DNA of 5,370 nucleotides from assembly GCA_905205855.1 (NCBI GenBank), contig CAJLFL010000145.1, forward strand, positions 1 to 5,370. Direction: 5' to 3'. The notes below the pieces were generated by a model that worked only from the letters and a program-made list of their open reading frames with translations, was not told the DNA's origin and did no database searches. Every line of letters starts with the position of its first letter. The first letter of the stretch is position 1. The stretch is from an uncultured Eubacteriales bacterium. GTDB taxonomy: Bacteria > Bacillota > Clostridia > Monoglobales > Monoglobaceae. Below, one piece after another: positions 1-5,367 of this stretch. The position numbers and the translations under genes were made by a program.

Positions 1-67
1 TTGAAAACAGAATATATATTTATGATACAGAATTAGATAAGTAATATAACTGTAATAATAATATGAC

Positions 68-96
68 TTGTATTGTTACAGAAAAAGGAGTATACT
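68..96 (+). promoter_or_regulatory. Candidate promoter for the tyrosine recombinase gene
   Basis: A -35-like TTGTAT (68-73) is followed after 17 bases by a -10-like TATACT (91-96), the standard spacing for the main sigma factor. Transcription would begin near 103, giving a leader of about 75 bases that contains the hairpin at 113-144. The -35 box keeps only the TTG core plus little else, and a second TATACT lies at 105-110 without a partner -35. In DNA this AT-rich, chance matches are common, so this is a moderate call based on motif and position only. Confidence 0.4.
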
Positions 97-112
97 AATA
101 AAAATATACTGA

Positions 113-144
113 ACATTGCACAAAATAAAAATTTTGTGCAATGT
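113..144 (+). repeat. Perfect 14-bp inverted repeat (leader hairpin) upstream of the recombinase gene
   Basis: The arms ACATTGCACAAAAT (113-126) and ATTTTGTGCAATGT (131-144) are exact reverse complements around an AAAA loop (127-130). The structure lies between the candidate promoter and the ribosome binding site of the recombinase. It is not a classic terminator on the plus strand: the run of six T residues at 155-160 begins 10 bases after the stem. On the minus strand the stem is followed by a mixed AT sequence, not a clean T tract. It could be a 5' RNA hairpin, an attenuator or a palindromic protein-binding site. The repeat is directly visible; its role is open. Confidence 0.75.
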
Positions 145-165
145 GATAGAGGAAGTTTTTTAAAA

Positions 166-171
166 AGAGGA
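166..171 (+). promoter_or_regulatory. Ribosome binding site of the recombinase gene
   Basis: AGAGGA lies 8 bases before the ATG at 180, a normal spacing, and supports that ATG as the start. A similar AGAGGAAG occurs at 148-155 but is too far from any start codon to be used. Confidence 0.7.
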
Positions 172-179
172 AAATAGCA

Positions 180-1178
180 ATGAAAACTGTAAACAAGCTT
201 ACACATGATGCTCCGGAGCCTTTAGCGTCATTTTTAATATATATTGAAAGTATCCAGGGAAAGTCCGAATTAACTGCGGAAGAATACTTTTATGACCTCA
301 GAACATTTTATAGATTTTTAATGCTTTATAACGGGAAGGCTTCCGATGATGTCGAGTTTGATGATATTGTTATTGATGATGTAACCTTGGAGATGCGTCG
401 CAGTGTCAATTTGCAAACTCTATATGAATACATGAATTTTCTTAATAAATACCGTGGCAATTCTGCTGTTTCACGCGCGCGCAAAGTTTCATCAATTAAA
501 TCATTTTATAAGTACTTATTCAGCAAAGCTAAACTTATAGACGAAAATCCGACAGCTGAGCTTGAATCGGTTAAAATCACTCAGCAGCTTCCCAAATACT
601 TTAATCTTGATGATAGTTTAAAGCTTTTAGATGCTGTTTCCGACAGAAACTCTATCCGCGATTATTGTATTCTGACTTTATTCTTAAATTGCGGAATGCG
701 TTTAGCTGAATTGGTAAATATTAACATAACGGATATAAATGGTGATACTCTTACAGTTATTGGTAAGGGTAACAAAGAACGTACCATTTACTTAAATAAG
801 GCATGTAAGGAAGCTTTGGAAACATATTTAACGGTAAGAAAGGATTTAAAACCGGAGCTGCGCGATAAGAATGCATTGTTTATATCTGAACGTAATAAAC
901 GTATCAGCCGGCGTTCTGTGCAGTATATGGTTGAAAAGTACGTGAAGAAAATCGGTCTTGATCCACGTAAATATACGACACATAAGCTGCGGCATACTGC
1001 TGCGACACTGATGCATCAGTCGGGTGTAGATATTAGAGTTTTGCAGGAAATACTTGGGCATAAACAGCTCTCAACGACAGAAATATATACTCACATAAAC
1101 AGCAACCAGCTGAGAGCTGCGGTAAATCAAAACCCTCTTTCCTCCGTTCATCCTCCGCAGCATTCGGATGATGAATAA
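180..1178 (+). CDS. Tyrosine recombinase, XerC/XerD type
   Basis: This encodes a cytoplasmic, DNA-binding site-specific recombinase of 332 residues, which cuts and rejoins DNA through a covalent phosphotyrosine. The N-terminal SAM-like core-binding domain (about residues 13-120) includes the typical SRARKVSSIKSFYKYL stretch near 98-113. The catalytic domain (about 140-310) shows the full family set: Arg174 in CGMRLAEL, Lys196 in GKGNKER, His268 and Arg271 in HKLRHTAAT, His294 in LGHKQLSTT and nucleophile Tyr303 in IYTH. The length is somewhat above the roughly 300 of housekeeping Xer proteins. The excess is mainly a polar tail after residue 312, rich in Ser, Pro, His and Asp. Xer proteins resolve chromosome dimers at dif sites, but close relatives act as integrases. 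No phage or transposon genes and no obvious dif or attachment site are visible here, so a housekeeping Xer role is favoured but not proven; XerC versus XerD cannot be settled from one sequence. The gene is transcribed alone and converges on folC. Confidence 0.93.
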   Translation: MKTVNKLTHDAPEPLASFLIYIESIQGKSELTAEEYFYDLRTFYRFLMLYNGKASDDVEFDDIVIDDVTLEMRRSVNLQTLYEYMNFLNKYRGNSAVSRARKVSSIKSFYKYLFSKAKLIDENPTAELESVKITQQLPKYFNLDDSLKLLDAVSDRNSIRDYCILTLFLNCGMRLAELVNINITDINGDTLTVIGKGNKERTIYLNKACKEALETYLTVRKDLKPELRDKNALFISERNKRISRRSVQYMVEKYVKKIGLDPRKYTTHKLRHTAATLMHQSGVDIRVLQEILGHKQLSTTEIYTHINSNQLRAAVNQNPLSSVHPPQHSDDE

Positions 1179-1181
1179 TTT

Positions 1182-1206
1182 GTTTACATAATAATCTTAT
1201 GTAAAC
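1182..1206. terminator. Candidate bidirectional terminator between the convergent recombinase and folC genes
   Basis: GTTTACATAA (1182-1191) and TTATGTAAAC (1197-1206) form a perfect 10-bp stem with a 5-base loop in the 18-base gap between two convergent stop codons. The right arm includes the folC stop codon and its last two codons plus part of the next. Neither side has a strong T tract, so termination would be weak if intrinsic. Position between convergent genes is the main argument. Confidence 0.45.
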
Positions 1207-2438
1207 TTATGCAAATAGCTGCGTATCTTACCGGCAAGGTACATAGAGCCGCAAATGCAAATTATTGAATCAGGCGGAGCAATTTTTAAAGCATCTTCTA
1301 TTGCCTCTGCCGGATTTACATTTATATGTACTTTATCAGTGTATTTTTTAAAATATCCGGCAAGCTTGTCTGCATTACAGCAACGCGGCATATCAAGCTG
1401 AGTGATTATTATTCCGTCAGAATTGGCAGAGATAATTTCGGCGCTTTCCGCACAATCCTTATCCTCCATCATTGCGATACAGAAATATACAGGTTTATTT
1501 AGTTTCTTTAATGCATCACACAGCGCAATGATTGCCTGCGGATTGTGTGCTCCGTCAAGAATTATTCTTGTACCGAAACTTTCAAACCTGGCGGGATTAG
1601 AAGCTTTTTTTAATCCACTGTAAATATCATAATCAGAAATACTATAACCGTATTTTCTTATAATTTCTATAGTTTTGATTACTGTGGCTGCATTGTATGC
1701 CTGGAAATCTCCTTTAAGTCCTAAAGTATAGCTTTTGTCTGAAATTATAACGGTTCCGTTATCTGTGATTTTTGGTACATCAGCTATATATAATTCAGAG
1801 TTTTTTAATTTTGCATCTTGACGTATAATATCAAAAACGGATTCTTTCTGTATAGGATATACAACAACCGGAGAATTTTCTTTTATTATTCCGCATTTTT
1901 CAAGTGTAATTTCTTCTATTGTATTGCCGAGATACATTGTATGATCAAGTCCTATTGCCGTAATAACAGAAACTAATGGATTTTCAATTATATTGGTAGA
2001 ATCAAGTCTGCCGCCAAGACCTGTTTCCAAAACAACAATGTTACAGTTATTTTGATAAAACCAGCATAACGCTATACAGGTGTTTAAAGCAAATTCAGGG
2101 ATAGAAATTCCGTTTGCATCAATTATTTTTTTAATCTGTGAAACAATTTCAGCTAAGGAGTCATCAGGTATAGTTTCGTTGTTTATTTGTATTCTTTCGT
2201 TAAAGCGTTCTATATAGGGAGAGGTAAAAAGTCCGGTTTTATATCCGGAGTTTTTAAGTATTTCGGCAATCATAAATGCCGTAGAACCTTTGCCATTTGT
2301 TCCGGCAATATGTATAAATTTAAGCTTTTTTTCAGGATTACCAAGATGACTCAGAAGGTTTTTAAGAGTTTCGTTTGCTGTGCCGCGTGTAAACCTTGGC
2401 ATGCTGTGTATGTATTCAAGAGCTTGTTCATAATTCAT
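1197..2438 (-). CDS. folC: Bifunctional folylpolyglutamate synthase / dihydrofolate synthase
   Basis: FolC is a cytoplasmic ATP-dependent ligase of the Mur ligase superfamily. It joins glutamate to dihydropteroate to make dihydrofolate and then adds further glutamates to folates. The 413-residue product matches the usual length. It shows the P-loop HIAGTNGKGST (43-53), the FTSP segment (71-74), LETGLGGRLDSTN (137-149), GLDH (163-166), the EKCGIIK segment (180-186) whose lysine is carbamylated in studied homologues, the C-terminal-domain DGAHNP (295-300) and GSMYLAG (397-403). The start was set at the ATG at 2438, giving MNYEQALEYIH, which is how family members begin. It is preceded by the purine-rich GAAAGAAGA. 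A longer reading from 2477 would add 13 residues and begin inside the terminator hairpin, so it was rejected. Whether both enzyme activities are kept cannot be told from the sequence. The gene lies downstream of the sugar operon but is separated from it by a terminator-like hairpin, and no clear promoter of its own is visible. Confidence 0.95.
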   Translation of the reverse strand: MNYEQALEYIHSMPRFTRGTANETLKNLLSHLGNPEKKLKFIHIAGTNGKGSTAFMIAEILKNSGYKTGLFTSPYIERFNERIQINNETIPDDSLAEIVSQIKKIIDANGISIPEFALNTCIALCWFYQNNCNIVVLETGLGGRLDSTNIIENPLVSVITAIGLDHTMYLGNTIEEITLEKCGIIKENSPVVVYPIQKESVFDIIRQDAKLKNSELYIADVPKITDNGTVIISDKSYTLGLKGDFQAYNAATVIKTIEIIRKYGYSISDYDIYSGLKKASNPARFESFGTRIILDGAHNPQAIIALCDALKKLNKPVYFCIAMMEDKDCAESAEIISANSDGIIITQLDMPRCCNADKLAGYFKKYTDKVHINVNPAEAIEDALKIAPPDSIICICGSMYLAGKIRSYLHKFT

Positions 2439-2458
2439 TTTAAATCTTCTTTCTGATA

Positions 2459-2508
2459 AATAAAAACAAAACTGCAAGTTAAGGATTTGATGCAGTTTTG
2501 TTTTTATT
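2459..2508 (-). terminator. Probable intrinsic terminator of the sugar operon, upstream of folC
   Basis: The arms at 2459-2476 (AATAAAAACAAAACTGCA) and 2491-2508 are exact reverse complements over 18 bp around a 14-base loop. Read on the minus strand, the hairpin begins 4 bases after the stop codon of the ThuA-like gene. Its descending arm ends in the T-rich TTTTGTTTTTATTTAT, as expected of an intrinsic terminator. Only a few of the pairs are G-C, so the stem is long but soft. The same structure could work in the plus direction, though no plus-strand gene reaches it. The folC start codon lies 20 bases beyond the stem. Confidence 0.8.
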
Positions 2509-2512
2509 ATAA

Positions 2513-3241
2513 TTATTTATCCAGCGGTATTATCGGAGTAACCTGAGGGCAATCCAGATTGCTTGTGCGAAGTGTCGGAGCTGCCCATCTTATCGCATTT
2601 TTAATAACTTTTTGTATTTCCGGAATATAAAATGTAGGATACGTTTCATGTCCGGGCTGAAAATAAAATATTTTTCCGTTTCCGCGTTTAAAACAGCAGC
2701 CGCTTCTGAATACCTCACCGCCGTCATAATGTCCGATAAATATAAGCTTGTCAGGCTCCGGTATATCAAATCTTTCGCCGTATGCTTCCTCATGCGGTAG
2801 ATAGATATATCTTCCAAGCCCCTGTGTGATAGGACTTGAGGGATCTATTACCCATAAACGCTCTGAATCACCGTTCTCTCTCCATGTAAGAGTACAGCTT
2901 GTTCCCATCAGAAATCTGAATGGCTTTGACATATGAGCGGAATGCAGCGGAATGAATCCCATTCCCATCTGCACTGCATCGCGCACACGTGCGGCAACTT
3001 CATCCGGCACAAGGTCATGACGCATATGTCCCCACCAAATCAAAACATCTGTTTTATCAAGAACCTCTTGTGTCAAGCCACAGTCAGGATCATCAAGCGT
3101 TGCGGTTGATACAGTTATATCTTCCTCCTTTGAAAGGAAATCAGCTATAGCTGTATGTATGCCGTTCGGATAAATCTCTTTTACTTTATCATCTGTTTTT
3201 TCGTGATGATACTCATTCCATACCAATACATTTAAACTCAT
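2513..3241 (-). CDS. ThuA-like (trehalose utilization) family protein
   Basis: This 242-residue cytoplasmic protein has no signal peptide. It belongs to the ThuA family, which has a class I glutamine amidotransferase-like fold and is linked to sugar catabolism through ThuA of rhizobial trehalose use. Recognisable parts are the start LNVLVWNEYHHEK (3-15), DVLIWWGHMRH (65-75), the strand-turn GFIPLHSAH (95-103), the LPHEEAYGERF region (148-158), the IGHYDGGEVFRSGCCFKRGNGKIF region (169-192) and FQPGHETYP (194-202). The GFIPLHSAH turn corresponds in position to the nucleophile elbow of amidotransferases but carries His-Ser in place of the usual catalytic Cys, so amidotransferase activity is not expected. 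The start is fixed by AAGGAG 7 bases upstream. It is the last gene of a three-gene operon, 16 bases after a Gfo/Idh dehydrogenase. That pairing recalls ThuA with ThuB, which suggests action on a keto-sugar or keto-glycoside. The exact reaction and substrate are unknown. Trehalose itself should not be assumed. Confidence 0.85.
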   Translation of the reverse strand: MSLNVLVWNEYHHEKTDDKVKEIYPNGIHTAIADFLSKEEDITVSTATLDDPDCGLTQEVLDKTDVLIWWGHMRHDLVPDEVAARVRDAVQMGMGFIPLHSAHMSKPFRFLMGTSCTLTWRENGDSERLWVIDPSSPITQGLGRYIYLPHEEAYGERFDIPEPDKLIFIGHYDGGEVFRSGCCFKRGNGKIFYFQPGHETYPTFYIPEIQKVIKNAIRWAAPTLRTSNLDCPQVTPIIPLDK

Positions 3242-3248
3242 TTTAAAG

Positions 3249-3254
3249 CTCCTT
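3249..3254 (-). promoter_or_regulatory. Ribosome binding site of the ThuA-like gene
   Basis: AAGGAG on the minus strand lies 7 bases before the ATG at 3241, inside the 16-base gap after the dehydrogenase stop codon. It confirms the start and indicates independent ribosome loading within the operon. Confidence 0.8.
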
Positions 3255-3257
3255 ATA

Positions 3258-4322
3258 TTATATATCGGTCTTTATAGCCTGTGCGGTTTCGTGTGAAAGT
3301 CTTGAGGCTTCCATTACCTTCATGACACGCAGCGCTTGTTCCGGTTTAATTGTCAAGTCAGCCTTCCCTTCTACGCAGTCTAAAAGCTGATTATAAACAA
3401 CGGTAAGATTGTCAACAACGTCAGTCGGTTCTGAAAGAGTAATGGTTTCGGTAGAATTAGGATTACGCGGAGCCATAGTTTTTGTAGGACCTGCCTTTGT
3501 ATATACTATTTCTTCCTCCCATACATCCTCTTTGTCTATACATCTAACAATTTTACCGGTACAGTTCCAGTCATCTACAACCAGAGTTCCGGTTTCGCCG
3601 AGTACATACCAGCGCGGATGTGTTATGTAGTTATTTGTTGATACCTCAATATGTGCAGTCAGACCGCTTTCAAATGTCATTGTGAGTCTGAAGTTATCGT
3701 CAACCTCAGGATAATCAATGCTATACATTTTGCAGAAAACATTAACTACTTTTTCCGGAATCATATACATAATCTGATCAATGAGGTGAACGCCCCAGTC
3801 GAGCATCATTCCGCCGCCAAGACGTTTAATTGTACGCCAGCCTGTGGGCATACCTCTTGAACCTTCAACGCGTGACTCGATTACATATGGTTTTCCTATT
3901 ATTCCTGATTCGACCTGTCGGCGCATCATCACAAAGTCGTGATTTGTTCTTCTGTTTTGGTCGATGGTAAATACTGCATCACAGTTTTTGGCAACCTCCA
4001 TTATTTCTTCAAGCTCTGCTGAAGAAAGTGTAACAGGTTTTTCGCATATAACATGCTTGCCCGCTTTGAGAGCCTCTATAGCCAAATCCTTATGTGCTTC
4101 ATTTGTTGTTGCAATAATAACTACATCAATTTCCGGATCGTAAATCAGTTCTTCTTTAGAGGAGTACGGATAATATCCTTGTTCCTCAGCAACCTTTCGG
4201 CGTTTTTCATCTAAATCAAATATACCTTTAAGCTTCATACGGTCATAGTCAACACGCATAACCTTTTCGTGGTGACCTGCCATACCGCCGTAGCCTATTA
4301 TTCCTGCTTTATATGTTTTCAT
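3258..4322 (-). CDS. Gfo/Idh/MocA family NAD(P)-dependent sugar dehydrogenase
   Basis: This 354-residue protein is a cytoplasmic oxidoreductase of the Gfo/Idh/MocA family, whose members oxidise or reduce a hydroxyl or keto group of sugars, inositols and glycosides with NAD(P). The N-terminal Rossmann domain begins AGIIGYGGMAGHH (6-18) with the glycine-rich cofactor loop. The family EKP motif is at Glu94-Lys95-Pro96, where the lysine is catalytic. The C-terminal substrate domain has GGGMMLDWGVHLID (169-182), placing Asp175 and His179 as the usual catalytic pair. There is no twin-arginine or other export signal. I chose the ATG at 4322, whose A is shared with the stop codon of the upstream isomerase gene (TAATG), indicating translational coupling. 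GTG codons at 4334 and 4331 are alternatives: a GGAG at 4339-4342 lies 4 and 7 bases before them, and using them would add four or three residues. The neighbours (TIM-barrel isomerase/epimerase, ThuA) point to a 3-keto sugar or glycoside route. Substrate and cofactor preference cannot be read from the sequence. Confidence 0.93.
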   Translation of the reverse strand: MKTYKAGIIGYGGMAGHHEKVMRVDYDRMKLKGIFDLDEKRRKVAEEQGYYPYSSKEELIYDPEIDVVIIATTNEAHKDLAIEALKAGKHVICEKPVTLSSAELEEIMEVAKNCDAVFTIDQNRRTNHDFVMMRRQVESGIIGKPYVIESRVEGSRGMPTGWRTIKRLGGGMMLDWGVHLIDQIMYMIPEKVVNVFCKMYSIDYPEVDDNFRLTMTFESGLTAHIEVSTNNYITHPRWYVLGETGTLVVDDWNCTGKIVRCIDKEDVWEEEIVYTKAGPTKTMAPRNPNSTETITLSEPTDVVDNLTVVYNQLLDCVEGKADLTIKPEQALRVMKVMEASRLSHETAQAIKTDI

Positions 4323-5287
4323 TATACCCACCACATTTCTCCAGCATTTTCATAAATTAAAACTTCTTTTAAGAAAGCAACCGCTTTCTCAAGACCTTCT
4401 TTCGGTGACATTAAACCATCTTCGTGTTCAATGCTTATAGCACCGTCATAGCCGGTCGTTTTAAGCATACTGATTATGTCATTCCATGTCTTTTTATCGT
4501 GTCCGTAACCTACAGTACGGAAACACCATGAACGGTTAGGAATATCACCGAGTGATTTTGTATCAAGCACACCGTTTACATCGCATATACGCTTGTCTAT
4601 TCTGGTATCTTTTGCATGGAAGTGATAAATTGCACCCTTTAATGCACGGATTGCTTCAACGGGATATATTCCCTGCCAGAAAAGATGGCTCGGATCAAAA
4701 TTGGCGCCGATTATTTCGCCTACGGCATCTCTCAAACGCAGGCATGTTTCGGGATTGTATACAACAAATCCGGGGTGCATTTCAAAGGCAATTTTTGAGA
4801 TATGATGCTCTTTGGCAAATTCAGCCATGTCCTTCCAATAGGGAATAACTTTTTCCTCCCACTGCCATTTTAAAATTTTTGGGAAATCCTCCGGCCATGC
4901 ACAGGTAACCCAGTTAGGATGTTCTGAATTATCACAATCTCCGGGACAGCCTGAAAACCCAACGACGGTATCAACTTCAAGTGCTTCTGCGGCCAAAATA
5001 GCATTTTTAAATTGATTGTGGAAGTCCTCGGCTATTTTCTTTTGCGGATGCAGGGGATTTCCGTGACAGCTTATAGCTGAAATTTCAAGATGATGGTCAC
5101 TGAGCGTTTTTTTATAATTCTTAACATTTTCGGGACTGCTGAGCAATTCTTCAGGCTTTAAATGTTTATTTCCGGGAAAGCCACCGGCGCCGATTTCGAT
5201 CGTTTGTACGCCGAGTTTTTCAAGATACTCAACAGCTTCTTCAAAACTGTATTCGTTAAGTACAGGGTTCATTACACCGAGTTTCAT
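4322..5287 (-). CDS. Sugar (phosphate) isomerase/epimerase, xylose isomerase-like TIM barrel
   Basis: This 321-residue cytoplasmic TIM-barrel protein belongs to the AP endonuclease 2 / xylose isomerase-like group that includes IolE, YcjR and tagatose/psicose 3-epimerases. These enzymes shift or invert groups on sugars or keto-sugars with a bound divalent metal. The likely metal ligands are in place: Glu169 in IAFEMHPG, Asp198 in NFDPSHLFWQG, His224 in YHFHAKD and Glu287 in ISIEHED, with His171 and His201 close by. A SGCPGDCD segment (112-119) followed by PNWVTCAWPEDF (124-135) carries three cysteines in an active-site-side loop and marks a particular subfamily. The start is fixed by AGGAGG 8 bases upstream. 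As first gene of the operon it overlaps the dehydrogenase start by one base. The partnership with a Gfo/Idh dehydrogenase parallels YcjR/YcjS of E. coli, where the barrel enzyme epimerises a 3-keto glycoside. An isomerase, epimerase or lyase activity would all fit. The substrate, and whether it is phosphorylated, are unknown. Confidence 0.9.
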   Translation of the reverse strand: MKLGVMNPVLNEYSFEEAVEYLEKLGVQTIEIGAGGFPGNKHLKPEELLSSPENVKNYKKTLSDHHLEISAISCHGNPLHPQKKIAEDFHNQFKNAILAAEALEVDTVVGFSGCPGDCDNSEHPNWVTCAWPEDFPKILKWQWEEKVIPYWKDMAEFAKEHHISKIAFEMHPGFVVYNPETCLRLRDAVGEIIGANFDPSHLFWQGIYPVEAIRALKGAIYHFHAKDTRIDKRICDVNGVLDTKSLGDIPNRSWCFRTVGYGHDKKTWNDIISMLKTTGYDGAISIEHEDGLMSPKEGLEKAVAFLKEVLIYENAGEMWWV

Positions 5288-5295
5288 AACGTATT

Positions 5296-5301
5296 CCTCC
5301 T
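5296..5301 (-). promoter_or_regulatory. Ribosome binding site of the isomerase/epimerase gene
   Basis: A consensus AGGAGG on the minus strand lies 8 bases before the ATG at 5287, a strong site that decides the start of the first gene in the operon. Confidence 0.85.
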
Positions 5302-5323
5302 AAAAGAATTTTATTGTATATTA

Positions 5324-5352
5324 AGTATAACACACAGAAGCATAATTTGCTA
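5324..5352 (-). promoter_or_regulatory. Candidate promoter of the three-gene sugar operon
   Basis: Read on the minus strand, TGTTATACT (5324-5332) is an extended -10 element (TG, one base, TATACT). Seventeen bases further upstream is a weak -35-like TAGCAA (5347-5352). Transcription would start near 5317, leaving a leader of about 30 bases that contains the AGGAGG site. The extended -10 compensates for the poor -35, as is common in low-GC Gram-positive bacteria. The promoter overlaps a divergent candidate on the other strand. Confidence 0.6.
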
Positions 5353-5367
5353 TAATGAATTTGCAAA
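5344..5367. repeat. Short direct repeats in the divergent promoter region, possible operator
   Basis: AATTTGC occurs at 5344-5350 and again at 5358-5364, 14 bases apart start to start. The second copy is part of the palindrome TTTGCAAA (5360-5367). The copies flank the plus-strand -10 and the first overlaps the minus-strand -35, a fitting place for a regulator. The repeats are seen directly; regulator binding is a guess. Confidence 0.3.
5348..5356 (+). promoter_or_regulatory. Candidate divergent promoter at the right edge
   Basis: TGCTATAAT is a perfect extended -10 element on the plus strand (TG at 5348-5349, TATAAT at 5351-5356). At 17 bases upstream there is only a poor -35 match, TAACAC (5328-5333). 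Transcription would run rightward out of the window from about 5363, so the gene it serves cannot be seen. The exact consensus supports it, but AT-rich DNA yields such matches by chance. Confidence 0.45.

Noticed and set aside
1..26. TTGAAA (1-6) with TATGAT (21-26) as a promoter
   Set aside because: The spacing is only 14 bases, too short for the main sigma factor.
84..110. Ribosome-binding-site-like AAAGGAG followed by a possible leader peptide
   Set aside because: No ATG, GTG or TTG occurs at a suitable distance, and the sequence that follows reaches TGA after a few codons. The G-rich run more likely falls by chance in the promoter spacer.
89..110. AGTATA/TATACT inverted pair as a hairpin or operator
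   Set aside because: Six-base arms made of AT-rich -10-like sequence are expected by chance in such DNA, and the 10-base centre makes a stable hairpin unlikely.
2187..2456. 89-codon open frame on the plus strand opposite the start of folC
   Set aside because: It is antisense to the conserved P-loop region of folC and has no recognisable motif.
2439..2477. Upstream ATG at 2477 as the folC start, adding 13 residues
   Set aside because: The extension would begin inside the terminator hairpin and lacks a ribosome binding site. FolC proteins begin close to the MNYEQALEYIH segment, which has its own purine-rich site.
2590..2817. 75-codon open frame on the minus strand inside the ThuA-like gene
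   Set aside because: It is another frame of a well-supported gene, without a ribosome binding site or family resemblance.
4552..4848. 98-codon open frame on the plus strand
   Set aside because: It lies wholly opposite the isomerase/epimerase gene, and its translation looks like no protein family. It is a shadow of real coding sequence.
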